A DNA stretch of 64,000 nt from Gammaproteobacteria bacterium (GTDB lineage Bacteria > Pseudomonadota > Gammaproteobacteria > Steroidobacterales > Steroidobacteraceae): positions 25,619 to 89,618 of the forward strand of contig JAQGOE010000246.1 of the NCBI GenBank assembly GCA_028293725.1, read 5' to 3'. The notes under the pieces were generated by a model. It was not told where the DNA came from, made no database searches, and was given only the letters and a program-made list of their open reading frames with translations. Position 1 is the stretch's first letter, and the number at the start of each line of letters is the position of its first letter. Positions 47,608-55,648 of this stretch are shown one piece after another. A program made the translations under genes and the position numbers.

Positions 47608-47775
47608 GTTGATAAGTGATAACTCTCTGATAACTCGTGATAACTCAGGGGACGTAAGTGGTTGATCAACTTAGTAAGTGTGTTCAGGGGGTTGATAACT
47701 TATCGATATCGATTCGAGTGAAGTTATCAGTCGTCGTACCCCTAGAGTACGACTGATGATAACTCGCGATAACTC
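47608..47775. other. Putative replication origin with TGATAACTC iterons
   Basis: TGATAACTC occurs at 47617-47625, 47628-47636, 47638-47646 and 47757-47765. Close variants are TTGATAAG (from 47610), TGATAACTT (47693-47701), inverted TGATAACTT (47721-47729) and CGATAACTC (47767-47775). A further inverted GTTGATAA is at 47571-47578. The first three are spaced 10-11 bp, on one helix face. The block lies just after the primase-helicase gene and is AT-richer than its surroundings, as in iteron origins. Confidence 0.75.
47722..47764. repeat. Long imperfect hairpin inside the putative origin
   Basis: Left arm 47722-47739 (AGTTATCAGTCGTCGTAC) and right arm 47747-47764 pair at 15 of 18 positions around loop CCCTAGA. 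Each arm includes one inverted iteron. It could be a single-strand initiation site for the Prim-Pol protein or a plasmid-style handcuffing element. Confidence 0.65.
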
Positions 47776-47917
47776 AAATCGGAGCTGGCAGCTCAGATCG
47801 AGCACCGTCAGCGACCCCCTGAAAACCCCCGCGAACGCTTCCACGAGAGAGCGCTCCCCGGCTCAGAATTTCTGCGAGCCCCCCTAAACGCGTGCCCAAC
47901 AATCTCAGGACATCAGC

Positions 47918-48844
47918 ATGAGCGACAAGCCTAAACCCCCGAAGCCTATCCACCCGATCACCAAAAAGATCATCGAACGGCAGAAGAAGGTGAAGCGCCG
48001 TTCCAAGGCGACGAGCGCTTACCAAAGGCTCGATGTCAAACTGCAGCGAGCCGTTGATGTCCTAGTCATGGGAGGGACGCAAGCGCAGGCGGCCATTGCG
48101 GCGGGCTACGCTAACAAAGCATCGCAAGTCACCCTGCGAGTACGTGGCCACCAGATCGCCCACAAGCCCGCCGTGCAGGCCGCTCTCAAGGAGCGCGAGC
48201 AAGAGGCGCGGGAGGAAGCCGGGCTTACCCTGACACGTTCCTGGCTTGAGACTCGCCGGATAGCCTACTTTGATCCCCTGAAGCTCTTTGACAAGCGCGG
48301 CAATATCCTGACGCCTAAACAGTTGGACGAGGATACGAGGGCAGCCGTCGCCAACTTCGAGGTCGAGGAACGGATCGAGTTAGTGAAGGGCAAGAAAGTC
48401 ATAGTCAGAATCACGCGTTACAAATTCTGGAACAAGGTACAGGCTCTCAAGATGCACCTGCGTGGTCTCGGCGCCGTCCCCGAAGATTTACCCTCTGTCG
48501 TCATCCACAATGACACCTACAACACTCAGGCCAACATGGAAGTGACAACCGATGGAGTGGGTAGTGCAGACGGCCCGATCGATCCCGAGATGGAGTATCA
48601 GCGACTCATGGGCATGACGCCCGTGATCGAGCACGAGCGTCACCACAACACCGACGACTCGCCCCCTGATACTTCGCCACCCGATTCCGCAAGCTCAACC
48701 ACCGCACCCCCGGACGTAACTTTCGAGCACCAAGACATCACACCCGAGAATGTGCGCTCTCGTCGCAAGCGGATCCGCCGGGCAGCACGCGCCTCCGTAG
48801 ACGAGGCAATGGAGATATGGAAGAAGCTTGGACAGAAGGAGTAG
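47918..48844 (+). CDS. terS: Phage terminase small subunit
   Basis: 308 aa. The Terminase_2-type core covers about 45-185: LVMGGTQAQAAIAAGYANKA (DNA-binding HTH), VQAALKEREQEAREEAGLTL, RIAYFDPLKLFDKRGNILTP and NKVQALKMHLRGLG. A basic N-terminus and a Ser/Pro-rich then basic C-terminus flank it. TerS selects DNA for packaging by recruiting TerL. No terL follows. Satellites of the PICI type carry their own TerS to redirect a helper phage terminase to their own pac/cos site, which is the role I infer. Confidence 0.85.
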   Translation: MSDKPKPPKPIHPITKKIIERQKKVKRRSKATSAYQRLDVKLQRAVDVLVMGGTQAQAAIAAGYANKASQVTLRVRGHQIAHKPAVQAALKEREQEAREEAGLTLTRSWLETRRIAYFDPLKLFDKRGNILTPKQLDEDTRAAVANFEVEERIELVKGKKVIVRITRYKFWNKVQALKMHLRGLGAVPEDLPSVVIHNDTYNTQANMEVTTDGVGSADGPIDPEMEYQRLMGMTPVIEHERHHNTDDSPPDTSPPDSASSTTAPPDVTFEHQDITPENVRSRRKRIRRAARASVDEAMEIWKKLGQKE

Positions 48845-48977
48845 CACATGCCGATAGTCGAGGGGGCGCACCGATAGCTCCGAGTGACTTATAACCTCAA
48901 CTCCTAACCTACCGCTCTTGTTCACATTTCTCGACGCCCGTCGTGAGGGGTGTACATAACCGGTTGCAGGGTGAGAT

Positions 48978-49010
48978 AGTAACCCCCTATTCACGTCTAC
49001 GGGGGTTACT
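48978..49010 (+). promoter_or_regulatory. Perfect 10-bp inverted repeat just upstream of the 164-aa gene
   Basis: AGTAACCCCC (48978-48987) and GGGGGTTACT (49001-49010) flank a 13-nt loop, 4 bp before ATG 49015. The right arm contains the only G-rich ribosome-site-like sequence, so an RNA hairpin would hide it. It could equally be a DNA operator. Confidence 0.6.
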
Positions 49011-49014
49011 GATC

Positions 49015-49509
49015 ATGGGCGAGAAACTCACACAAGCGATTGCACGCAAGCTGATTGCCGACTGCGGACGCACGCTCGTCGTGCGTGACGGCGAGTTCAT
49101 CGTGAAGCTGCAGGGCAGGTCGATCGACGACAAGTCAACGAACTTCACGAACGATCTGCAGGACGCGGTCAGTACAGCTCAAGCAGAGTGGGCGCGTGAG
49201 CAGCAGTCCGCGCGTCAGTCAAAGGATGATGCGTGGTACTCGCAGACGATGGTGAGTGCGAATGTACCCATCCAGTTTCCCGATGACTATCAGCCCGATC
49301 GTCCTGCTGATCAGGACGTGGAGGACGAGACTGTCGTAAAGATCGAATACTGGTGGGATCGCACTTCGCGCAACTGGATCATCCAAGCGAAGGACGCGCA
49401 AGACAATCAGATCGGCGCTGCGGAGTACGCGGCTAACAAGCACACGTTGCCCGGCGCTCTGGCATCGATGCAAGCAATGCATCCCGACGTCCCCTGCGTG
49501 AAGTCATGA
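49015..49509 (+). CDS. Hypothetical element protein, 164 aa
   Basis: No recognised domain. The N-terminal half ([40 protein letters not shown]) is helical. The C-terminal half ([20 protein letters not shown]) looks like a compact beta domain. It is translationally coupled to the resolvase gene (ATGA overlap) and preceded by a strong hairpin. It may act with the resolvase. Confidence 0.7.
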   Translation: MGEKLTQAIARKLIADCGRTLVVRDGEFIVKLQGRSIDDKSTNFTNDLQDAVSTAQAEWAREQQSARQSKDDAWYSQTMVSANVPIQFPDDYQPDRPADQDVEDETVVKIEYWWDRTSRNWIIQAKDAQDNQIGAAEYAANKHTLPGALASMQAMHPDVPCVKS

Positions 49510-50207
49510 GCACTTCTGCTGTGTCCCCGGCTGTGGGCTACATCAGAGTCAGTACAGCGACGCAAGAGCTGGGACTTGAAGCTCAGCATGACGCCATTGC
49601 GCGCTTCGCGAAGCTGGAGGGCTTCGCGGTGTCGAAGGTCTTCGAGGAAGTCGAGACGGGCAAGGGTTCGGATGCTCTCGACCGCCGCCCGAAGTTAGCC
49701 GCAGCTCTGCAAGCTGCCCGCAAAGCCAAGGCGCCCGTTCTGGTGGCGAAGCTCGATCGACTCTCGCGCGACGTGCACTTTATCTCGGGCCTCATGGCGC
49801 ACCGTGTTGAGTTTATCGTCTGCGACCTGGGGCGACAGCCTGACCCCTTCGTACTTCACCTGTACGCCGCCTTAGCTGAGAAAGAACGCGGACTGATCTC
49901 GGCGCGCACCAAGGCAGGACTCGCGGCGGCGACGGCGCGCGGGGCGAGACTCGGCATGAAGGGTAAGCCCAAAGCTGTCGTGCGGGCTATCGCAGCTCAG
50001 GGGCGAGAGGCTCATCGCGCAGCATCGCTAGCGCGCCTCGAAGCCTTCCGCCCTCACCTCGAATTCGCACTGAAGGACGGCGCTTCTCTACGCGCCGCAG
50101 TCCAGACGCTGAACGAGCGGGGCATCGCTTCACCCACGGGTGCCTCGTGGCATTTGCAGACGGTTCATAAGGCCGCGCTCGATCTCAACTTGAGAACACG
50201 TAAGTAA
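49506..50207 (+). CDS. Small serine recombinase (resolvase/invertase)
   Basis: 233 aa. The catalytic domain has [20 protein letters not shown] (Ser about 16), [19 protein letters not shown] and [20 protein letters not shown] (E-helix). A C-terminal HTH region (about 175-233, [19 protein letters not shown]) binds DNA. Unlike the large integrase it lacks a Recombinase/zinc-ribbon domain. Dimer resolution of a replicating circle or an inversion are both possible. Confidence 0.9.
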   Translation: MSTSAVSPAVGYIRVSTATQELGLEAQHDAIARFAKLEGFAVSKVFEEVETGKGSDALDRRPKLAAALQAARKAKAPVLVAKLDRLSRDVHFISGLMAHRVEFIVCDLGRQPDPFVLHLYAALAEKERGLISARTKAGLAAATARGARLGMKGKPKAVVRAIAAQGREAHRAASLARLEAFRPHLEFALKDGASLRAAVQTLNERGIASPTGASWHLQTVHKAALDLNLRTRK

Positions 50208-50240
50208 ACACACACTGTTAGGGGTAGCAGGAGATATCGC

Positions 50241-50423
50241 ATGACTACGATCCGCTGGTATCAGGTTATAGATTGGGTTCGATGCGAGCAGCGACGAACC
50301 GTTACACCTACGACTACTGTTGCTTGCCCTCATCTGATGAGTTGTTTGGCTAATGAGTGCACCTACGAGTGCAAACCACAGATGGATCCTAAGAAACAGT
50401 TGAATAGGAGGGATGAGGCATGA
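50241..50423 (+). CDS. Small cysteine-rich protein, 60 aa
   Basis: ATG 50241 has CAGGAG at 50229-50234. Five cysteines (about 15, 29, 35, 40, 44: VACPHLMSCLANECTYEC) could form a zinc knuckle. The stop overlaps the next start (ATGA), which supports coding. No family recognised. Confidence 0.55.
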   Translation: MTTIRWYQVIDWVRCEQRRTVTPTTTVACPHLMSCLANECTYECKPQMDPKKQLNRRDEA

Positions 50424-50827
50424 GCCCCGTAGCGCTCAATGCTCGTGCACGCGCCTACTGGGCAGATCGCGAGCGCGCCGAGTCCCCGCTCAGCGCACAC
50501 GTACAGGCGGACATCGAGCGCGACCGTCTGTCTGCGGCAGAGCGCCGCGAAGTCCTCCTGCACGGCCTGCGCCAACAAGTCGTCGAAGAGGAGAAGCGCA
50601 AGCGCAAAGCCAACTCCAGCAAGGGCGGCAGCAAACGCGGTGAGGTCAACAAGGAGCGGGACGAGCGGATGCGCGCACTTGACGCAGCAGGGAAGACTCT
50701 CAAGCAGATCGTGATGGTTCGCGAGCTGTTCCCGGGGGACGACTTCGATCACGACACTGTGGGCGCGTTCGATCGACGCCGTGCAATCGTGCGTCGAGTG
50801 CTGGCTACTAATCGGGTGGGGGACTGA
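50420..50827 (+). CDS. Hypothetical element protein, 135 aa
   Basis: Highly charged and mostly helical, with a coiled-coil-like middle (LRQQVVEEEKRKRKANSSKG) and a C-terminal segment (GKTLKQIVMVRELFPGDDF) that may be an HTH. Coupled to the 60-aa gene. Function unknown. Confidence 0.65.
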   Translation: MSPVALNARARAYWADRERAESPLSAHVQADIERDRLSAAERREVLLHGLRQQVVEEEKRKRKANSSKGGSKRGEVNKERDERMRALDAAGKTLKQIVMVRELFPGDDFDHDTVGAFDRRRAIVRRVLATNRVGD

Positions 50828-51326
50828 CCCACCCCTGCACGCACGCACTGCCCCTCGATCTCGACCCTCGATACCCCTACCAACCCCTACCTACCGCTCT
50901 GAGCGGTTAGAACGTCTCCCCCAGCTCTGACTACCGGTTCGCGAGCTGCGCCGCTCAGCGCCGATCTGCGGGGTTGGTAGCCCAAAAGTCGTCATCTAGT
51001 CACTTGAGCGCACTTTCGCGCCCGCGACAGAGAGCGTCTCTCCCTATCGTCAGCTCACCCCACACGCAAGAGGTGTAGCAAACGTGCCTGACTACCCAGA
51101 TCAAGTCGGTGACGGAACATCGGCGTATCGCCCAACGTCGTGCCGCTTACCAACACTTCCATCACACCATTTGTGGCTCGCAGGGGCAGTGGCTTGTTAA
51201 TTCCTGAACGCCGCATTGTCATGCCAAAACCGCTTATCGGAGAGGATGACAAGGATGTAACGCGTTTGCGCAGACAACACGGATTGACTCACGTCACTCA
51301 TTCATTGACTTCAGGAGCTTGTCAAC
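50828..51326 (+). other. Intergenic stretch with a possible frameshifted small gene
   Basis: About 500 bp with no clear complete gene. The first 230 bp are C-rich with nothing recognisable. From GTG 51090 (after AAGAGG) the frame reads PDYPDQVGDGTSAYRP, then stops at 51206. From about 51120 the -1 frame continues as SPNVVPLTNTSITPFVARRG to 51334, overlapping the next gene start by 8 bp. Together they look like one short gene with a -1 frameshift, natural or programmed. Neither frame matches a family I know. Confidence 0.35.
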
Positions 51327-51803
51327 ATGTCTGATACCCCTATTTCACCCGCCGCCGGCGCGCTGACTGCAGCGGGCGTTGCTCTCACGTTGGTTTCGGG
51401 AACTGTTACCGCTCGCGTGCCCACCATAGGCTCCGCAGCACTCGCGGGAGTCGCGCCCTCGTTGGCTGTGGGTATCGGCCCTGTTGTATCGATCGAACGG
51501 CCCTTTGAGTCCGCGACGATTACGTGGCCTAACATTTCAAACGGGGTGATCGGGGCCCCTTCGCCCAGGCTCTCATATCGACAAGCGTCCTTTCAGGCAA
51601 CAGGCGTATTCGGCTCAGGCGGGTCAGTGAAGGTGCAAGGAAGTAACGACGGAATCAACTGGGCCGACCTTTCCCCTGGCGCGTTGACAGGAGCCGGCTT
51701 GTTCGCAGGCTTAGGCGCGAGTGAGCGCCCCAAGTACTTCAGACCTAACGTGACAGCCGGCGACACGACCACCGCGATCACTATCACGGGGTGGCTGAAT
51801 TGA
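51327..51803 (+). CDS. Possible virion (decoration/fibre-like) protein, 158 aa
   Basis: CAGGAG at 51312-51317 precedes ATG 51327. The sequence is Gly/Ala/Thr-rich and beta-prone (VKVQGSNDGINWADLSPGAL, YFRPNVTAGDTTTAITITGW). Sequences of this style occur in phage head-decoration or tail accessory proteins. The call is from composition and neighbourhood only. Confidence 0.5.
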   Translation: MSDTPISPAAGALTAAGVALTLVSGTVTARVPTIGSAALAGVAPSLAVGIGPVVSIERPFESATITWPNISNGVIGAPSPRLSYRQASFQATGVFGSGGSVKVQGSNDGINWADLSPGALTGAGLFAGLGASERPKYFRPNVTAGDTTTAITITGWLN

Positions 51804-52318
51804 GCGCCGCCGCCCGCCCCGCCGCCTACGTCCCGAACCCCAGCATCGTTCGCCGACGCGTCACGGGCGGCGTCCTCGAACTTTTACCGCAGGGTGACTC
51901 GTACTGGATCGTGCCACCCACGTTCGGTCAGCCATGGCCGCAGATGGGCGGGCTGTTCGTCGGCGGCATGGAGAGTCCCGATGACGATCCTTTCAAAGCC
52001 TACTGGCTTGTCGCCAGTTGGGCTTCGCGTGTGTTGCCGTGGTACGTGGCAATGGAGTGGGCAAGCACCCTGCAAGTGTCGGGACACAAAGGCTGGACGC
52101 TTCCCTCGCGAGCTGAGATGCGCACGATGTATACGAACGTCAAACATCTGTTCAAGCCGGTTGTGCACTGGACCCGAACCCAACTGGCCCACGATGCAGA
52201 CGAAGCCTATGCCTTCGACTTCAAAGACGGTCACTGCGACTCCTACTATAACACCTCGAGCAGCCGCCTAGCGCGCGCCGTCCGCCGAATTCCTATGAGG
52301 ATCGAAAACGATGAGTAA
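51791..52318 (+). CDS. DUF1566/C-type-lectin-fold-like protein
   Basis: 175 aa from GTG 51791, or 172 from TTG 51800, which overlaps the preceding stop. GWTLPSRAEMRTMYTNVKHL and the C-terminal FDFKDGHCDSYYNTSSSRLA plus RAVRRIP follow the DUF1566 (Lcl C-terminal) pattern, a C-type-lectin fold seen in surface and phage receptor-binding proteins. It may be a virion-attached binding protein. No template or reverse transcriptase indicates diversification. Confidence 0.6.
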   Translation: MAELSAAARPAAYVPNPSIVRRRVTGGVLELLPQGDSYWIVPPTFGQPWPQMGGLFVGGMESPDDDPFKAYWLVASWASRVLPWYVAMEWASTLQVSGHKGWTLPSRAEMRTMYTNVKHLFKPVVHWTRTQLAHDADEAYAFDFKDGHCDSYYNTSSSRLARAVRRIPMRIENDE

Positions 52319-53027
52319 CTTAGCCATGAATGACACTGCAGATGATACCCCTGTTGTGTTGACGCCCGCCGACGCCGTACGAGCTGCGCAAGAGCGCCTC
52401 GACTCTGCTATCCAGGCTGTGAAGCGAGCGCGCGGGGTCAGAGACGGTGCACAAGTGCGTGTTGCGGAGCTGCAGGCGCTGGAAGCCGACGCCGTGCAAC
52501 GTGACACAGAAACGTTGCGAGCCTGGACGATCGCGGGTAACTGGCACGAAGCCCCTGCACCTACCTCCGATCCGCAGCACCTGCAGGATGTCGCTTCCGC
52601 CGCGCATCGTCTGCGCACAGCGAACGCCAACCTTGCGCTGTTTGAAAAGGCAGAAGTGGCTGCTCGTGAGCAACTGGGTGCTGCTGATAGAGCATGGCGA
52701 GCGTCTCAGGCTGCACGGCGGCGCGAGGAATCCGATCGCATTGCGGAGCGCATCATAGAGCTGCGGCGCGAGGAGTTCGATCTGTGCGCGCGACTGGCCG
52801 TAGCACAGCATGACAGCGCGCAAACGAGCAGGGAGTTGCTCTCTCACAGAGCGCTCGTCACGCTCAGCAACCCTCCCGCTCGGCCGCGCTCCGAAACATT
52901 CGAGTCGGTAAATGGTAAGGCGTTGGGCGGCATCGTTGCTGATATCAACACGGCCATCTGCGGCCATGTATCGTTGCTCGATGGCGCGCGAGAGTTCTGG
53001 GACGAATTCAGCGCGGGCGGGATGTAG
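52311..53027 (+). CDS. Coiled-coil protein, unknown function
   Basis: 238 aa, starting 8 bp inside the previous gene. Heptad-rich helices span about 20-65, 95-130 and 130-165 (AAQERLDSAIQAVKRARG, ARRREESDRIAERIIELRRE). Such a protein could be scaffold-like in a satellite, but there is no homology evidence. Confidence 0.65.
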   Translation: MSNLAMNDTADDTPVVLTPADAVRAAQERLDSAIQAVKRARGVRDGAQVRVAELQALEADAVQRDTETLRAWTIAGNWHEAPAPTSDPQHLQDVASAAHRLRTANANLALFEKAEVAAREQLGAADRAWRASQAARRREESDRIAERIIELRREEFDLCARLAVAQHDSAQTSRELLSHRALVTLSNPPARPRSETFESVNGKALGGIVADINTAICGHVSLLDGAREFWDEFSAGGM

Positions 53028-53279
53028 GTTGTGACGACAAGCAGCAATTGGGGCTCGCTGCCTGTTATGAAGCCGCGAACGTTTTACCCCCTGAGTCGCG
53101 GCGGGGACAAGTCGGGGGTGTCCTCTAACAACTCCGAAAGTAGGCGGGGATCCAATGCCTCATCACGGCCTTCCAGGTCCCGCAGCCTACAAGCCCGTCA
53201 GGGGGTGGACCTCGATCCCCTGGCGGGTGCTCCTTGTAATTCTCCGCACTCTCAACTTTATCTTTACAGGAATGGCGAC

Positions 53280-54044
53280 ATGAAGAAGATCATCCGCAAC
53301 GTCACGACTTACGACGACCTGCTGCACGCGCTGCCGCCCGGCAAAGTTCTGGTAACAGGGGCGTGTTGGACAGGCACGCTGGCGCCGTTGATCGACTCGA
53401 CTCTGATGTCGATCTCGGCGCTCTCGACGGGGTTCACGAGCGGCAACGTGTTGCACGCGCAGCCTACGCCCGCGGAGTTGAGTTTAGGCAGGCTTTGGGT
53501 AGGCTCTCTGCGTGATCAGATCGCACAAGCTGCGAACGACACACGCAGTGAGACCCACGACAAGATCGATGTGACAGAAGCCTTACGCGCGGTCGAGAGC
53601 GTCCGCAACGCGATGGGCGTGCCGAAACCTGTCTTCAGTCACATTGCCGATAGCATCCGCACGCTGCGCCGTGCTCGCGATGAGATGACGCAGGTCACAG
53701 CGCTCTCACAAGGAGCTGAAACAAACAGCGACAATGCCGGGCGAGTCTATTGCGACCGCTCCAAGCAGAACACGCGGGATTCTCTAGCACGTATTCGTGC
53801 TGCGGCTGCGGCTCAGTGGAACGACAACTCCTCGAATTCGAGCGCCCATCCTGTGGATGGACATGCGCGCAGCAACGGCTCAGTCGTGACAGCGTCGAGA
53901 GACGAGATGGTGCCGACGCCGATCGTGCCCTCTAGAGGGTCACAGATCGCGGGTCGCGGCGGGTACCGAGGGGATTTCTCGAAGGCTATCAGCCCCGCTG
54001 AGCAGAGCCAGATCAATCGTGAATACTGGGACAAGCAAAAGTGA
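53280..54044 (+). CDS. Unknown element protein sharing a C-terminal NREYW tail with the prohead protease
   Basis: 254 aa from ATG 53280 (ACAGGA upstream). The frame is open back to GTG 53031, but that part is low-complexity and less protein-like. No domain recognised. The C-terminus KAISPAEQSQINREYWDKQK resembles the end of the next protein, KPVSIAELNAANREYWNK. It is coupled to the DUF2213 gene (4-bp overlap). A shared tail suggests a common binding partner, perhaps capsid or portal of a helper phage. Confidence 0.6.
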   Translation: MKKIIRNVTTYDDLLHALPPGKVLVTGACWTGTLAPLIDSTLMSISALSTGFTSGNVLHAQPTPAELSLGRLWVGSLRDQIAQAANDTRSETHDKIDVTEALRAVESVRNAMGVPKPVFSHIADSIRTLRRARDEMTQVTALSQGAETNSDNAGRVYCDRSKQNTRDSLARIRAAAAAQWNDNSSNSSAHPVDGHARSNGSVVTASRDEMVPTPIVPSRGSQIAGRGGYRGDFSKAISPAEQSQINREYWDKQK

Positions 54045-54736
54045 GCCGCACCCTGCAGGTAACACGGGATTTTGCAGGGTACTACGCGCCCGAGAGGGTG
54101 GGCGCGACTCGACGGGCAACCCCTGAAGGGTTCCTCGTGCTGGTGGATACGCCGATCGCACGCATCGGGACCCAGCTTTATCACGCCAGTGAGTTGCCTG
54201 GTGTAGAGCCTGACAGCGAGGGGCTTATCAGAGTCGAGCGACCCGAGGAAGAAGTATTCGACAGTCTCACGCTCGCTAGCTTCGAGGGAAAGGACTACGT
54301 CATCGAGCATCCCCCCAAGGGTATCGATACAACCAACTGGAAGAAGCACGCTGTAGGTCATGTTCAAAATGTGCGCGAGGGATCGGGGTCCACTGCTGAC
54401 CTCGTGCTAGCCGACATCATCGTCAAGGACCCTGCCGCTATCGCTTACATCAACAAGAACCTTCCTGACAATTCAGCGGGCTACAACTGTGGTTACGAGC
54501 AAGTAGCGCCCGGTTGCGCTATTCAACGCAACATCAGGGGCAATCACGTCGCGGCGGTAACGGTGGGCCGCGGGGGCGGACGTGTTGCCGTACGCGATCA
54601 CGCTATGGTGACTCAGAACCGCGCCGCGATGGCAGGCGCTGGGGGTCGGCATCGCATAGGTGAGCCCTCAAAGCCTGTGAGCATCGCAGAGTTGAATGCA
54701 GCCAATCGCGAGTATTGGAACAAAAGATCGCGATGA
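54041..54736 (+). CDS. DUF2213-type phage prohead protease-like protein
   Basis: 231 aa. The family pattern is well kept: TPEGFLVLVDTPIARIGTQL, VERPEEEVFDSLTLASFEGK, VIEHPPKGIDTTNW, DNSAGYNCGY and RGNHVAAVTVGRGG. H90, S145 and H169 are the probable catalytic residues. In phages this protein matures the prohead and precedes the major capsid gene; none follows here. The C-terminal tail is shared with the upstream protein. Possible roles are capsid remodelling or interference with a helper phage. Confidence 0.75.
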   Translation: MSRTLQVTRDFAGYYAPERVGATRRATPEGFLVLVDTPIARIGTQLYHASELPGVEPDSEGLIRVERPEEEVFDSLTLASFEGKDYVIEHPPKGIDTTNWKKHAVGHVQNVREGSGSTADLVLADIIVKDPAAIAYINKNLPDNSAGYNCGYEQVAPGCAIQRNIRGNHVAAVTVGRGGGRVAVRDHAMVTQNRAAMAGAGGRHRIGEPSKPVSIAELNAANREYWNKRSR

Positions 54737-54762
54737 GCGCCAGACCCGTGGTGACTTGCGCG

Positions 54763-55545
54763 TCAGGTGGGCGTAAGGAAAAAGATTGCTGCATCCATTT
54801 CGGTCTCAATACTTTTGACAAACAGATCGATCTTACTGAAGTCAACCATGTCAACCAAGAAGTAATCGCGCGCGACACCTTTCCTTGGGTTCACGTATGC
54901 GTAGTCTACCTCCAACAAGAAGTTTCGTTGCATTGGGGTCGAATCAACAGGGTTGGCGACGCTTGTCCAGTAGTACTGGTCAAAGGAGGAGCACACGATC
55001 GCAGGATAGTCGATCTGAATCGTGATTTCTTTTGGCACGGTCCCAATCATCGAGGCGCGAGTTTGGTTGTGGATAAACCCGTTGATGCACTGATTCAATG
55101 CCTTGTAGATCGGATCGCTCTCATCTCCTTGCCCCTTTTTTTCGCTTGCGAACAGCTTTGCAACGAGATCGGTCGTCTGGAAGTAGTGGTGCTCCAGATT
55201 GCGAGGGTGGTTGGGAATGAACGGCGTGTGGGTGAACACGCGATTCTGCGCCTTCATCGGATCCATCGGATCCATCCAGAAGACCGCACCCGCGCCCTCC
55301 GGGACATACTTGCACTCAATGAATAGACGAAGATGGATACTTCGCGGCGGACCAACAAAGCCGCTGGGGACTCGAAAGAGTCTCTCGACGATGAGATCTG
55401 ATTCGCGAGTTTTGTCGGTCAACGCGTCTACATAGTACGGGCTGAGCAGCACCTCCCATTTATTCGCGCGAAAGTAGTTCGCGACCTTACACTGAAAGCT
55501 GTTGCCGCTTCTCTCGGCTAGTGTCCTCGCTGCCGCTGCATCCAT
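54763..55545 (-). CDS. PD-(D/E)XK nuclease-like protein, candidate defence effector
   Basis: 260 aa. The N-terminal 90 residues have a restriction-endonuclease-like core: helix AERSGNSFQCKVANYFRANK, then ESDLIVERLF (E48/D50) and LRLFIECKYV (E77-x-K79). The remainder is unrecognised. The DNA is less GC-rich than the flanking chromosome. GAGGAG precedes ATG 55545. It is downstream of and on the same strand as the PLD-like gene, opposite to the virion-type genes, which fits a cargo position. Confidence 0.65.
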   Translation of the reverse strand: MDAAAARTLAERSGNSFQCKVANYFRANKWEVLLSPYYVDALTDKTRESDLIVERLFRVPSGFVGPPRSIHLRLFIECKYVPEGAGAVFWMDPMDPMKAQNRVFTHTPFIPNHPRNLEHHYFQTTDLVAKLFASEKKGQGDESDPIYKALNQCINGFIHNQTRASMIGTVPKEITIQIDYPAIVCSSFDQYYWTSVANPVDSTPMQRNFLLEVDYAYVNPRKGVARDYFLVDMVDFSKIDLFVKSIETEMDAAIFFLTPT

Positions 55546-55648
55546 TCTCGTAATCTCCTCTTCGATAGACCGGCGCCATCATCGTGCGTTTTACGCGCTA
55601 CTCTACGACCTTGCCCTTGGCCGACTCAGAGCGCAACAGCGTTGCTAG

